A stretch of DNA of 64,000 nucleotides from Timema cristinae (lineage: Eukaryota; Arthropoda; Insecta; Phasmatodea; Timematidae), in contig JBCFYV010000012.1 of the NCBI GenBank assembly GCA_039000515.1, forward strand, positions 117,904,245 through 117,968,244, read 5' to 3'. Of the stretch, positions 23,526 to 35,559 are shown piece after piece (positions within the stretch are counted from its first letter, which is position 1; the number at the start of each line of letters is the position of its first letter). The notes under the pieces are model-generated. The model was not told where the DNA came from. It saw only the letters and a program-made list of their open reading frames with translations, and searched no databases. The translations under genes and the position numbers were made by a program.

Positions 23526-24022
23526 ATTGATACTATTGGTTAACTTAAAGTGACATGTATGAATGCGGAATAGCAGGTCTAGTGACTTTTCTATCTGTCA
23601 GATGAAGCTATTACTATAAAAACTGCACTGTAAAGATTGATATCAACGTTGAAATACACCTCGAAAAGTCAAAGAATTTTATGTGACAAACATAATTGCC
23701 AATTTTTATTGTTGAGTTATACCAATTAGAAGTGTAATTATTAAATCTATCTCAATATATTATTTAGGGGAATATTTGTCATCAATGATTAAAATTCCTT
23801 CGTCAAAGAACACTAAATCTTCTCCTAGTAAATGTATGCAAACGTTTGTTTGCTCGTGTCAAAATGGTGGAGAGCGATTCTCAATTAATATTTGTTTTGT
23901 TCACTGTTGTCTTTTTATAGCTTTGGGTAACTAGGTCAACTGGCAAAAGGAATGTGTGAAAAACTTTTTTCTTCCTTTAAAAAGCCTTATGACATTCAGA
24001 TTCCTCTAAAAAGATAAACTAT

Positions 24023-24530
24023 CTGCTTCAGTTGCCGCATGGTCTAACACGCTACTCTTGCATTAGACTAAACTGGGAGATAAGGTTCGAATCTCATTCG
24101 GGTGTACTGAGGGTGATTTTTCCTATATGGTTTTTCACTCTCTTGCCACACAAATGTGGGTTCACTTTATTTACATATAGGTGACCTGGTGGTCTAGGGG
24201 TAAGGTGTCAGACTTCTGTGCTGGCGGCCGGGGTTCAATCCCCGGTCCTGGCACAGATTTATCTGATTACCAAACCCTTCCTTCACCTCTGACAAGACAT
24301 CTTGTGAATGTGGGGAATTCTAGGCCGCCACCGTGGTTCGGATTCCACGTTAAACTGTAGGTCCTCCATTTCATCTCACAATCACCCTACCATTACACAT
24401 TAGCGTAAGTGCGTACAACCCGAACGGGTAGTAAGACGCGGTGCTAATAATAATAATAATAATATTTACATATAACCTTTCTCATCTCTAAAACCATTAG
24501 CGTAATTAGCACATAAGCATATAATCAGAA
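24023..24530 (+). mobile_element. SINE family A copy split by a family B SINE
   Basis: The left part (24023-24179) runs from head CTGCTTCAGTTGCCGCATGG to CACTTTATTTACATATA. The right part (24475-24530) resumes with ACCTTTCTCATCTC and CATTAGCGTAATTAGCACATA. The interruption is an intact family B SINE. Confidence 0.85.
24180..24462 (+). mobile_element. SINE family B copy, full length, nested in family A
   Basis: The tRNA-Glu-like head has box A TGGTGGTCTAGGGGTAAGG and box B CGGGGTTCAATCCCCGG, folding as a T-arm. The standard body and a (TAA)n tail follow. The 12-bp duplication TATTTACATATA at 24168-24179 and 24463-24474 proves target-primed insertion into the older SINE. Confidence 0.9.
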
Positions 24531-24746
24531 TTTGCAAAAAGAAAAGAGAAATGTTACCAACCAAAGTTATTAAATCTTCCGTTCAAAATTACACCACTTT
24601 TGATCGTTTTTAACTTTGCAAATAGGACTTTAAAAAAACATGTTATGAGTCTTGAAATCTTGGAAATTTGGGTTATTTCAAAACTTACAAAAGTGTATTG
24701 AAGCTGAATATTTTTATACAGCTAAAAACTATAAATACATTTTTCT

Positions 24747-25396
24747 GAGGCTAGGGGCACACATGCGATTACCAGTTGAGCAATAGTTCCACAACAGTTT
24801 GTTCCGCCAATGCGTAAGCCGCGCAACTTCAAACATTGCAACTAAATATGCTCAATTAAAACATTGATTTAAATGGGTTAGGCGTAGTGTGTGCTCTTGA
24901 GCTGAGAAGAAGGAAGAACATTAGAATAAAGAGGCGATATTGGGTACATCCAATCATGCCCCAACGTTGGGTGAAAGGACTGTATACAGATCTAAAAGCC
25001 CATCCAGAGACATTGTTTTAGTTATTATTGCATGAGTGTTGACACCGTTGACGAACTTCTAGATCTAATACAGCCGTACATCATTTACCAAGATACTGAT
25101 TGGAGGAAAGCCATCCCTCCAGCAGAAAGACTTTGCTACTTTAAGATAGTGAAAATAATATTTCACTGATCCAACTGTTAGATTGCAAGTGGGATTACTT
25201 CTGTTTAAACATGTGCGCCATAAATCTATTGCAAGGCTATGCAATTGATTAGTTTGGGTCAAAACACAAACAGTTTGTTTGGTCAAACTTATAGTTGGAT
25301 ATTAGTTGCATGTGTACAACCCATGGTAGTCGCCACACAACCAAACTATTGTACAACTGTTGCACAACTGATAACTGCATGTGCGCTCCTGGCCTC
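24747..25396 (+). mobile_element. PIF/Harbinger element, internally deleted, 650 bp
   Basis: The inverted termini are long and imperfect, about 50 bp: GAGGCTAGGGGCACACATGC on the left against GAGGCCAGGAGCGCACATGC (reverse of the right end). The similarity continues through CAGTTGAGCAATAGTT / CAGTTGTGCAACAGTT. The interior retains the start of a Harbinger transposase, so this is a deletion derivative rather than an unrelated MITE. No clear 3-bp target duplication at the chosen ends. Confidence 0.75.
24895..25170 (+). pseudogene. Harbinger (HARBI1-like) transposase N-terminal fragment
   Basis: Reads ELRRRKNIRIKRRYWVHPIM then QRWVKGLYTDLKAHPETLF. After a stop and frameshift it continues YYCMSVDTVDELLDLIQPYI and DTDWRKAIPPAERLCYF. 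This is the N-terminal pattern of PIF/Harbinger transposases (Arg-rich, WVHP, Y-x-x-M-S..F/V-D-LL..I-P, D-T-x-R-x-x-I-P-x-E-R-L). The DDE catalytic core is deleted. It is non-functional but diagnostic. Confidence 0.75.
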
Positions 25397-25479
25397 TTGG
25401 TTACTAAAGTTATTAAAACTGGTTTAGTATTATATTCATATATCACATCTGATCTGCGGCTGTCACTATTTCTTAAAAT

Positions 25480-25625
25480 AGCGTCTTATTAGGTAACCGT
25501 TTGGGCTATGTGCAGATGTATTATGGATAAGGAAGGCTGAATTTGGAGGAAGAGTGCCTGCATTTGCAAAAAAAAAAAAAAAAAAAAGGAGGGTGAAAAA
25601 CCATTTAGGGAAAAATCACCTCATC
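25480..25625 (-). mobile_element. SINE family A fragment
   Basis: Tail GCGTCTTATTAGGTAACCGT through CTGCATTTGC, an A19 run and AAAACCATTTAGGGAAAAAT. The tRNA head is missing. Confidence 0.65.
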
Positions 25626-26459
25626 ACTAGATATCTTAAACTATTCAACTACTGAACCGGTTAACTATCACTCATGTTAGATGGTATCAATATGAGTAAA
25701 ATAATAATACACCACTTTTATCAATTTTTGACTGCAATACATAAACATGTGTACCTTGCTTTAAGGTGCTTTTCTTTAGAGCACTTCACTAAAATTACAT
25801 GTTTCGATTGGTGATTGCTTTAAGGAGTTTTTCATTGGTTTTAAGGTTGGCAATCTAATGCTGTAACTTTTTTTATTCATACATTTGAATATTTTTTTAC
25901 ATCTAGCACTATTGCACTCTCTAATAAATGATGTTATAAGTATACTTTTAGGCATGAGCTGTACTGTCAAAAAATGGTGTGAATCACAGCGACACACACA
26001 TACAATATATATGTATGGCAAGGTCTCCCTTGCTGTTCAAGATGCACCAAAGCGTTCCTTCAGTGTAATTAGGTCTCATATGTGTTTGTAGGAGGACAGG
26101 GATAGTTAGCCACCTCCGCAACCCTTGTGATCTGATAGTTTTCTCAGGGACGGCCATTGTAAACTTGGTGTGTTGCCGATCTGACTTTTCCAGTTTGAGT
26201 TGTGTGACTCAATCAGCAGACCTCCTATTCATACCTATATATGCTATATTAATACAATATTGTCCTTTTTTGTGATTTTATTACTCGTCCAACTACAAAA
26301 GTTTATATAATTCACTGAACAATTGCTTTAACTTCCTAAACCAGGTCAAAACCTTCCTAATTGCATTCTAGATACATTTTTTAGACTTATACGCATTACG
26401 TATTTCTTAAATACCATAGGAATATAGAGGATTGGAGCATCCCAACTTTATTATCCCCT

Positions 26460-26545
26460 ATCCGCAAATGTTGGCACTATTTTCACCAATATGTGGTGGC
26501 CACTTGATCGGTAGAGCTTGTTTCCAAGCTGACACCTTGGAGTGT
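26460..26545 (+). repeat. Short dispersed repeat shared with 5165-5250
   Basis: AAATGTTGGCACTATTTTCA, then TTGATCGGTAGAGCTTG and GCTGACACCTTGGAG. Nature unknown. Confidence 0.35.
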
Positions 26546-26680
26546 CCTACTTAGCGTGTTCTTTCTGTCGATGTTTTATCTGCCCATAAAACATCACAGG
26601 GAATAAATAAATAAATAAATATATATATATAGTTTGAATGTGAACTTTGTAGTGTCTTACCAAGGTTTGTGTGATTGCAG

Positions 26681-26740
26681 GTAAATATCACGGCCAGTCC
26701 GGCGCAATGGAGGCTGGAGGGGGCTCTGACTTCGACTCTG
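26681..26740 (+). CDS. 60-bp internal exon following the 17753 start exon
   Basis: Acceptor gtttgtgtgattgcag before 26681 and donor CTG|GTAAGC at 26741, both strong. Phase 1 in and out. Joined to the 17795 exon it reads SKYHGQSGAMEAGGGSDFDS. It also holds its own ATG in that frame (MEAGGG), a possible alternative start. GC-rich against an AT-rich background. Gene not recognised; later exons are not identified with confidence. Confidence 0.55.
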
Positions 26741-27061
26741 GTAAGCTCACAGATTTCTCTTCTGCTTGCTTTGTTTTTACCTGCCCACCTGTCTTGGTGC
26801 TACACCAGAACAAACTGACAACTTGACAGGATCGTCGGCACAATTACCGAGTGATTTTGTTGTTAATTTCTTAGTTTCTGTTGTTATTCTATTTAAGGTC
26901 AGTGCCCTCCCCAGAAATTATTGCCGGCAGGGTGACATGAATTAGCCGGTCGGAGACAGTGTAAATACTTTGCAAAATTCGATGATTTTTGTAACAAACA
27001 TTGATTTTAGATGTGCACCTCTTTGAAAGTTCATGGGTAGGACACTGGAGGTAATGAAATT

Positions 27062-27250
27062 TAACTTACACTTTCTGAACCGACGGATCATATCAGGACA
27101 CAACTTATAAAACTAACTTAAATCTAGAACAGAAACAAAACACAGCCCGTTGCTGTTAATTAATTAGGCCTACTGTGAAAGAGGAAACCCATATGATATA
27201 TCAAAGATGTCTTTCGGCCATGCACACCACCAATTAAGCTACAGTAGCCC
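27062..27250 (-). mobile_element. SINE family E copy, degraded
   Basis: ACACTTTCTGAACCGACGGA, AACTAACTTAAATCTAGAAC and CTACTGTGAAAGAGG, followed by a poorly preserved tRNA-like head. Confidence 0.6.
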
Positions 27251-28918
27251 CATGGCTTCTTTCTTTAGTACTGACAGCTCACAGCTTTGAAAAGTACCAG
27301 ACCAAATTATGTATCCCTACGCCAAACCAAATGATCTGCAAAAACATGTTTTTACCAGATGTCACTTCTGACAGTCAACATTTAGATATATACCTAAATA
27401 TTGACTGTAAGAAGTCAGCTGTCAGCACCAAAGAAGTCATGGGGCTACTGTAACATAAAATAGAGAAGGGAAATATTAAGGTGAGTGAAAGAACTAATGA
27501 TGCTGATGTGTTAATTATGAAAGTGTTACCCAAGTTTTGTTAGAGTTTTAATTAAGAGGGTGCGTTAAAAAACTGCGGACAAGATTTGAGGTGTGCATTG
27601 TGGTTTCTTGCCAAGTATAGGTTGCATGGAACAGATATTTGCATTAAAACATGTGAGATATTCAATTTGAAAATTCAATAACTTATTTCTAATACAATGT
27701 AATCATTCTGGTGTATTTTAAGTTCCCAAATTAAAATAATATAGGTAAGTTATTTCTATGGAAATTTTGAGCTTTTAAAAGAATTCTCATATTTTTTAAA
27801 ATTGAAATTTGAGTCTATCATGCATTAGTCTAATACAATAATGTTTGCAGTAAGCACATGATTTAAAAAAAATTTCTTTGTCACATTCTAGCAGAAACAA
27901 CATTCCTACAACTATTATAATCACTATTTACAAACATTATTGATTAATTAATATACAAATACATACAAGAGACAGTTTGCAAGGTTTGATTCTGAAATTT
28001 TTACCTCAACATACCTAGACTTGAATAATTTTATTTGATAAACTATCAAACTAAAATTGTAAGCATATTTTACAGATATATAATTTGTGAGTGAATTTTA
28101 TTCATGCATTTGAAGAAAGTAGGAAGATATTTTTATAATTATCTTTATTGAGTGGGAGGTTTGTGATTTCTATTTCAAATGTTTACAAAACATTTCTATA
28201 AACATTTTTTTCTTGAATTTTTAAACTGAAATTATTTGTTTCTCAAGACAAAATTTCAATAATATATTAAACATAATGTAATGGTTTATGCTTTGTTTAT
28301 TACATTTAAAATATGTATATTCTCAACTTATCACTAATAAATACATAAATAAAATGTGAACATTCAAATTTAAAAATCAACATTTTTCTTGACGCCCCCA
28401 GAGTAAAACATATTTTGGAAAATAGCTCTTCATGATTAAAAGGTTACCAACTCCTGGTGTAGACTATTAGTTTTATCTTTGGCACATGCTAGCTACACAT
28501 TACAGTTTCCTGTAAAATGTTAATGTGGGCTCATTTCACAATCGCAACAATACTATGATTGTCTTTGTTGAGAATACTGTAGTAAATTTGGGTATATGAT
28601 TAAATAGGGCAGTATTTTTTTTATATGTATAACAATAATTTAAAAAAGAATAAGATTAAAAAGGTGGGTTTTAAAGAAAGCCATTAATATTCACCTTGTA
28701 CAATAGCTGCATCAAAGAAAACCTCTTTTCGCCAGGAGTTCATTTGTATTTTAAAAGTTAACATTGTAAAAAAAAAAAAAAAAAATTGTTAAGAGGCTGT
28801 GGTAATTAAAATGACTGGATTTCACTAAATTTAAAGTTAAATTTTAATATAAAAACATTGATAACAATATTCATACTTTTGTTAAAAATGCTAACAAATT
28901 AATTTAAATCGAAGTGAC
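27251..28918. other. Presumed intron, no recognised features
   Basis: AT-rich. An A18 run at about 28769 is the only simple tract. No repeat family matched. Confidence 0.4.
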
Positions 28919-29165
28919 TTGCCTTCAGTGGTCGAATGGTTTAAGGCATTTCACAACAGACTGAACTGCATATTGTAGGGAGATTTGGGACCCGTTTGAA
29001 TCTGTCAGGCATATTAAGTGTTTTTTCTCCTGAATTGTTTTCCACTCTTATGCCATACAAATGAGGGTACACTTTATCTAAATTCAACCTTTCTCATCCC
29101 TAACACACTATCCTAATTAGTACATGAGTGTATAACCTGAAGGGGTAGTAAGAAGTGGTGAGGAG
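28919..29165 (+). mobile_element. SINE family A copy, diverged
   Basis: CTTCAGTGGTCGAATGGTTT, box B-like GTTTGAATCTG, TTCAACCTTTCTCATCCC and tail AACCTGAAGGGGTAGTAAGA. Confidence 0.75.
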
Positions 29166-29613
29166 AATAGTGCTAGGAATAGAAGTATGCCTTAGTCTTC
29201 TTCTGTATATCTAACTCATTGACTTTAGACACAATAATATTTAAAGTGGCCAACTAGACCTTTCTTTTATTTTGTTTTTGGTCGAGGGAAGTAAATTTCA
29301 CAGATTACACGGGAACTTTTACAGGTTACTAAAATCTTAAGGAAAATGTAACTTTACAGTTGGTACCTTTTTTTTCTGCGTTTCAAGATGACATTTGCAA
29401 AAAAAAAAAAAAAATGCTTTAATACAACTGATAAAAAATATGTTACATAGTTTTGACATTGCTACCTCATATTTAGAACAAAATTGACCATAATTCATAT
29501 TTAAAGGGCGAAAAAAGTCAAAATCATGGCAAGATTTATTTTAATTTTTGTTGTGAATATTGAATCCTTCAAAAATGCTACAATGAACCTTGAATATGTT
29601 TTCAATTGAAAGT

Positions 29614-29838
29614 TACCCACTTCTGTGGCTGATTAGTTTAACCCGCAACTTTTGCAGTAGACTAGACTGATGATGACAGGGAGATCGAGGTTCGAATCTC
29701 GGTCAGGTGTACCGAGGATGGCTTTCCAAAAATGGTTTTCCACTCTCCCTCCATGCAAATGCGGGAACACTTTATATAAATATACAGTAGCCTTCCTAAT
29801 TCCTCAAAATAATAGTGTAATTACTACATACATGCGCA
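29614..29838 (+). mobile_element. SINE family A copy
   Basis: ACCCACTTCTGTGGCTGATT, box B GGTTCGAATCTCGG, CCACTCTCCCTCCATGCAAA. The 3' tail is lost after ACATGCGCA. Confidence 0.75.
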
Positions 29839-30606
29839 AAAGCAGAGAATAATAGAATCTTATATTTCTCAAATTTGAATCCTTGAATCTCTAAAGATGG
29901 ACAGTTTTACAATTTTACTTAAAAGTGAAAATATTTAAAATCTAATTTTAAAAAAGGTGCTTAAGGCTTGGATCCACTAACAAATGTTATTTTGTTGGTC
30001 ATGTTTATTATTTCACAGACAACAAAGAAAACTAATTTTTTAGTAAATTTATTATATTAATACAATTTTGTCATAAATTTTTTGTAATTATTCTGCTCTC
30101 CCAACTACACAAGTCTTTGTAATTCCTTTTAACAACCGATTCAAATTATCTGAGGTCAAGGTCCTCTTCATGGTTTTTGAGATACTTTTTGGAGATTTTT
30201 ACAAATCTCAAATCGCTCCAATAATGGGAGAATAGGGTGTGGTATCAAAATAAAAGTATCGATACTGTACTCATTAGAAGTATCATAAGAAAGATATCGA
30301 GAAATGAAATATGAAATATAAAATTATAAAAAATGTTTTTTTAAATCTATTTTAATTTCAACTTTTGCATTATAATTCTATTTTCATATTGATTTAAACA
30401 CTGAAAATTATAATGACTGAGCTCTACGAAAGCCTATTTTGTTTAGTTTGTGATGGCCGTGCTCATTGATAAGGAAGGTGCAGTAAGTAGACTGGCTGTC
30501 ATTCGTCCCGTCGCCTGGTCAGGCGTCAAGCCACGCATAAAATTAGTGTAAATTAAGAAATAGTATAATTAGTTCTTGCTCCACAGTCCACCCAATAAAC
30601 ATTTAA
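29839..30606. other. No recognised features
   Basis: AT-rich. The stretch at 30090-30190 weakly resembles 26280-26390 (shared TCCAACTACAMAAGT pattern), perhaps another dispersed repeat. Confidence 0.3.
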
Positions 30607-30871
30607 GGTGACCTTGTGGCCTAGGGGTAAGGTGTCGGACTCCTGTGCTGGGGTTCCGGGTTCAATCCTCGGTCCCAGCACAGATTTATCTGATTACCAA
30701 ACCCTTCCTTCACCTCTGACAAGACATCTTGTGAATGTGTGGAATGACAGGCCTCCACTGTGCTTCGGATTCCACGTTAAACTGTAGGTCCTTCATTTCA
30801 TCTCACAATCACCCTACCATTACACATTAGCGTAAGTGCGTATAACCCGAACAAGTAGTAAGACGCGGTGC

Positions 30872-30896
<25 letters not shown>
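30607..30896 (+). mobile_element. SINE family B copy, full length
   Basis: Head GGTGACCTTGTGGCCTAGGG, box B CGGGTTCAATCCTCGG, complete body, (TAA)n tail. Flanked by the 13-bp target duplication AATAAACATTTAA at 30594-30606 and 30897-30909. Confidence 0.9.
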
Positions 30897-30902
<6 letters not shown>

Positions 30903-31665
30903 CATTTAATTCCAACATGAGTGAAGATAACAAGAAAGTTGTTTCTCTCGATACCGATCCGATACTAGAGTGTGAGTACTTATATCAGTAAAGTACCAAG
31001 AAAAACTTTTGAGGGAAAAGAACACTAATATCGATATTATTAAAGTATCGATACTTTTTTTTTCACATCCCTACGAGGGAATCGAGAATATGAGCGTCTC
31101 ATCTTTAGTTAAAACACATCTCACAAAATTTTGGTGTGTGTTCTTATATTTGTTACTATTTGTTGTTTATAAATTAACTAGTTTATTTTTATTCCAAAAT
31201 TTAATCCAGTTATCTTTTTTCTAATGGTTTAAAAGCTATCCTGCCTATTGTTGGTATTTTTGGAATCCTGGGTGAGAGATTACTGTGGTTCAAAGTCTGG
31301 GTTACCGGTTTAATCTGTTTTAGTGTATTGAAAACATTTCTGATAGACCATAAGTCCCTTGTTTGTTTGATATGTCCAAGTGAATTTCTTGCTTTACAAA
31401 TTGAAATATGGCTTATGATGCAGACAAACATCTATTTTGTTATAAGAAAAATAATCCTGCCATTAACACGACCAGATGTCCAACCTAAAGCCCTGATGTC
31501 ACAAGATGTGTTGGACTTGTTACTTGCTTATGTATTGTAATCTACTGTTATTCTCTGTAAACGCTTGTAGACTTTATCTAAAACTCCAAAAATTGTTTGT
31601 GATATTTTTATAATTTAATTTTTGCATCGGGTCCTACTACACGTTCAGGTTTTACATATATATGG

Positions 31666-32103
31666 GACCCGCTTCGGTGACTGCATGACCTAAGGTGCTA
31701 CTCTCGCAATAGACTAAACTGCCGGTGACGGGGATATTGTGGTTCGATCCTGGTTGGGTGTACTCAGGGTGGTTTTTCCCAAATGGTTTCCTACTATCTT
31801 CATTAATGCGCTGACAAGACATGTATTAATCACAACTTGTGAATGTGGGGAATGCCAGGCCTCCACCGTGGTTCGGATACCACGTTAAACTGTAGGTCCT
31901 TCATTTCATCTCACAATCACCCTACCATTACACATTAGCGTAAGTGCGTATAAACCGAACGGGGAGTAAGACGTGGTAATAATAATTATTCATTAATGCG
32001 GGTACATTTCCTTTAAATTCAACCACCCTCATCCTAGACCCACTAGCATAGTTAGTACATAATCTTATACAACCCAAATAGGCAGTAAGATGTGGTGCTA
32101 AGA
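31666..32103 (+). mobile_element. SINE family A copy split by a family B SINE
   Basis: The left part runs from GACCCGCTTCGGTGACTGCA to TCTTCATTAATGCG (31810). The right part resumes at 32001 with GGTACATTTCCTTTAAATTC and ends TAGGCAGTAAGATGTGGTGC. Confidence 0.85.
31811..31988 (+). mobile_element. SINE family B copy, 5'-truncated, nested in family A
   Basis: Starts at CTGACAAGACATGTATTAAT, lacking the tRNA head, and ends AACGGGGAGTAAGACGTGG plus TAATAATTA. The exact 12-bp duplication TTCATTAATGCG at 31799-31810 and 31989-32000 shows it inserted already truncated. Confidence 0.9.
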
Positions 32104-32167
32104 AAATAGTTATAGATGAGTTGTGTTAAGAGATCTAAAGAATATTTAATTTTGAGAAAGTGTAATT

Positions 32168-32235
32168 AATTTGCATGGTGGAAGAGAGTAAAACCATTTA
32201 GGTAAACCACCCTCCGTGTACCTGATTGGGTTATG
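32168..32235 (-). mobile_element. SINE family A fragment
   Basis: GCATGGTGGAAGAGAGTAAA, then ACCATTTAGGTAAACCACC. Middle part of the family only. Confidence 0.55.
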
Positions 32236-32386
32236 ATGGGTTAGAAATTAAATAGGGTTGAATGGCTATGAATGCTCCAGTTTCTTAAGGTTAGATAGCT
32301 ATTTATGTTGAGAAAGGCAGATATTTGTGACTCAATTATATATTTAACAAAATGCCAGAGTTTAGTATTTTCATCCCAAATATTAC

Positions 32387-33541
32387 TGCGCTACAAAACT
32401 AATGCCTCTTAATTCATTATGTTGGTTCATGAAGTCATAGGCGGTATGGCAGTAGAGGTTGAACCTTCCTGCCAATATCTTTTAATTTTTGTTGCCGTGT
32501 GACACATAGCGGGGAAGGAGTTTGACATGGAAGTGCGTACCGAAGCAGAGGTGTGTCATTGAATTCATCTATGCAAAAGAAATGCCATCCATTGACATTA
32601 ATTGACGCTTGTTGAACATTTACGGACACCAAACAGTGGATGTGAGCAGTGTGTGCCGGGCGGTGGTGCTTTTCAGTAGTGGTGACAGCGATGTGAGTAA
32701 CAAGCCATGTTCCGGCCTGTCCTGCACCAGCTGTCGGCCCACGAAATGAAGAGTGCCTCGGTCAGCTAACTCGTTCCATTCGGCGGTTTATGATGAGGAA
32801 ACTGTGTACGAACCCGGGTGTCAGTTTAAATGTGTTCTAAATAATGTTGGCATATCGCAAAACTTGTGCCAGGTGGGTCCCACAAATTCTCACACAGGAA
32901 CAGAAAGACCACTGAATGTAAGTCTTTTCATGACCTACTGAACCACCACGAGGTTGGAAGTGACAGTTTCCTGGACCACATCATCACCGGTGATGAGAAC
33001 TGTGAGCTAGAACCAGAACAACAGTCCATGCAGTGCATGAGTTCAAGAGACAGCCATCAGCGGGTATAGTGGTCTGCAAATGGCTCTTACGCTAAGAAAG
33101 GCGTAATCCTCTTGGATTTTCTGGAACTTGAGAACAAACCATCAACTCTGAACACAACATCACGACGTTGACTAATCCGAAGGCCAGATATCCAGAGTGA
33201 GGCTGGAGAAAAAGACAAATTTTTGCTTGTAGCATGATAATGCCAGGCCCCATACAGGTTTAAAGACCATGGACCATGTTGCAACTTTTGTCTGGATTGT
33301 CCTACCACACCTACCGCATAGTGCGGATTTGGCACCTTCTGACTTCTATCTCTTTGGCCGGTGCAGAATTTACGACCGCAGCATGCAGATTTTTTGTTCA
33401 TCATTGGTGAAAATACATATACAATTATGATGACTACATGAAAAAATAGTATTTTGTAGTTGACAACTTGCTCTATCTAATGATGCTATTCTCCTCACAG
33501 TTTCCGTGTAACTAAATAGTATGCATTAGTTTCAGAGCACC
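32387..33541 (+). mobile_element. Mariner (Tc1/mariner, DD34D) relic
   Basis: Imperfect inverted termini: GCGCTACAAAACTAATGCCT on the left against GTGCTCTGAAACTAATGCAT (reverse of the right end at 33517-33541). The length of about 1.15 kb is slightly under the usual 1.3 kb. The interior is a decayed transposase. Confidence 0.85.
32610..33390 (+). pseudogene. Mariner transposase pseudogene
   Basis: Readable in several frames: DVSSVCRAVVLFSSGDSDVS (HTH region), SFLDHIITGDENC with the first catalytic Asp, LEPEQQSMQ, then HDNARPHTG with the second Asp and HSADLAPSDFYLFG with the third. Exactly 34 residues separate the second and third Asp, the mariner DD34D spacing. Multiple frameshifts and stops, plus loss of internal sequence, make it inactive. 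Confidence 0.85.
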
Positions 33542-35559
33542 TCCACGTATATACAGGTATTTTAGTTATCCTTCGTAAAGTGCGTTTTTTGATTTAGTAG
33601 TGTGCATTCATTACAAGTTTTTTTATTTCATTTTTAGGTCATTTTTGAATCACCTTTAGGTTTTCAAAGTCCAGAACCTTTTGATAACAATTTTTTAAAC
33701 ATTTTTATTTTAAAGCCGGGGTGAAATGGTGGGTTCCAGGCAGCCCGGGACGACAATTATGACGACCATAAATATCACACTATGTTTCAGTGTACAGCTA
33801 AAGTGGTGCGGTGAAACATTTAGATCTAATCCCAGAGATCATTTTAGCTAAATTATTGATTATTACATCTCTATTCAGTACATTTAAATGTTTCTACTTA
33901 CTACAGACATGAGCAAAACTTGGAATAGTTTGATTGTCATTGCTTACGTCATCCTGTACATAGCCGTTATATTTTAATACGAAGACAGCCAAACATGTAT
34001 ATTTTTAAAATAATTAGAGTAATGCTGTTAATTGTACATTGTTGTGGATTTTAAAGGTTTATTTATGATTGAAAGTTTCAAAATGTAACAACTTGGTTTG
34101 TCTAACATATAACTTTGTGTATGTAATGCACTGACTGTGTATAGTACTGAACGAAGTCACACGCTCAACCGTTCAGATGTATTTCTCCATTTCACATTAC
34201 CGGCTATTCATTTTACATTAGAGACGCCAATAAACATTTTGTTAGAGATGTTTTTATGAACTCTTACTAGCTTATTAATGAATATAAAAATAGTTTTAAA
34301 GTTCATTGTAGCATTATAAGATGCATTTTACACATGCGAAATAGAACAAAACTAACGTGGCAGACGTCATCTTTCTGTGCCTTTTCTGCATGAATTGTCA
34401 GAAAAAATAGTCCCAAATTCACTATCCCCTCCCCCAATTTTTAAAATATTTTGTAACCAAAGCTCTTACTGTGGAATTTTTCCCCCCTCAATTGAAGAAT
34501 AGACCTATTTGTAAAAAAAGTTGAATATATGTTTGAAATGAATATTGTGACAAAGGTAAATATTTTAAATTTAAAATGAGAAATTTAAACATAATTCTAC
34601 TGATACCACTATACCACTTAAATTTAAGTCGATTTTTTTAAATACCTTACGCCAAAATTGACATTTTATTTACCTAAGCTACCTTTAATACTGAAACAAC
34701 TTTTTGCCTAATGAAATCAATTTATTTTATTTACCACAAATTAGGGCCCTCAGTGATTGTAAATGATTAGAATACTCACTGTCACCACCTGCAGCGCCAG
34801 TGATAGTAGGTGGACAATCTCACCCGCTACTTGCAACTTCCAGACGAGGATTTCCGCGTCCGTACACACCACTGACTCATTCCAGCCTGAATCATGAGTC
34901 AAGCCTGTCTGGTCACCTTCCACTCTATGACTTTGGTTCTTAGCTCAACATTTTACATGTCTTGTGCTCGGCGTTCTACTTCTCCCTGTCCGCATGGTCG
35001 CACTAACGGCTAGGAAGGAGCTATTGTACCCGCATTTACGAGGGAGGAATAAACGCTCAACGTTGGGGTCGTTTCCTCACGATACTGTTTTTCTCCCTCT
35101 CTGCAGGCTGTGGTTATAATATTGAGGTATTAACATATCTGGTCTACAGCAGACCCGACGTTAGTGACACGTTCAACCACCAAGCGCTGTAGTCGATATG
35201 TGACTGAGAAGAGAACTGTAATCTCTGTTATTGCTTTATTGTAACTCATTTGATAATGTTTCTGGTGTTAACGTTCTCGGGAGAAATTAAACTGAGGGGG
35301 GAACTTTAAAACTTGAAAAAACTTGAGTGTATTCGTTACATTTAAATAGGAGGAAAATTTACTGAGAAAATCAGATAAAATTTTGCTCCCCCTCTCTATT
35401 TATTACCTTCCCCCCATTTGACCGATGATCCTGGAGTGGGCTTATCCTCCAATTTTGTTTGACAAAACCAACAATGATTATCATGATAGATTCTAAAACA
35501 AATTTTATATCCAATATCCTCTCCTTCCCCTTGTCCCGAATTTCGAACATCCTTGTAGA
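33542..35559. other. No clear genes; moderately GC-rich at 34770-35110
   Basis: The stretch 34990-35050 resembles a reverse fragment of SINE family A (CTAGGAAGG, GTACCCGCATTTACGAGGGA). The rest is unassigned. Confidence 0.35.

Noticed and set aside
24180..24255. Functional tRNA-Glu gene
   Set aside because: The tRNA-like part is the head of a SINE with body, tail and target duplication; the acceptor and anticodon stems are imperfect. The same applies to the other SINE heads.
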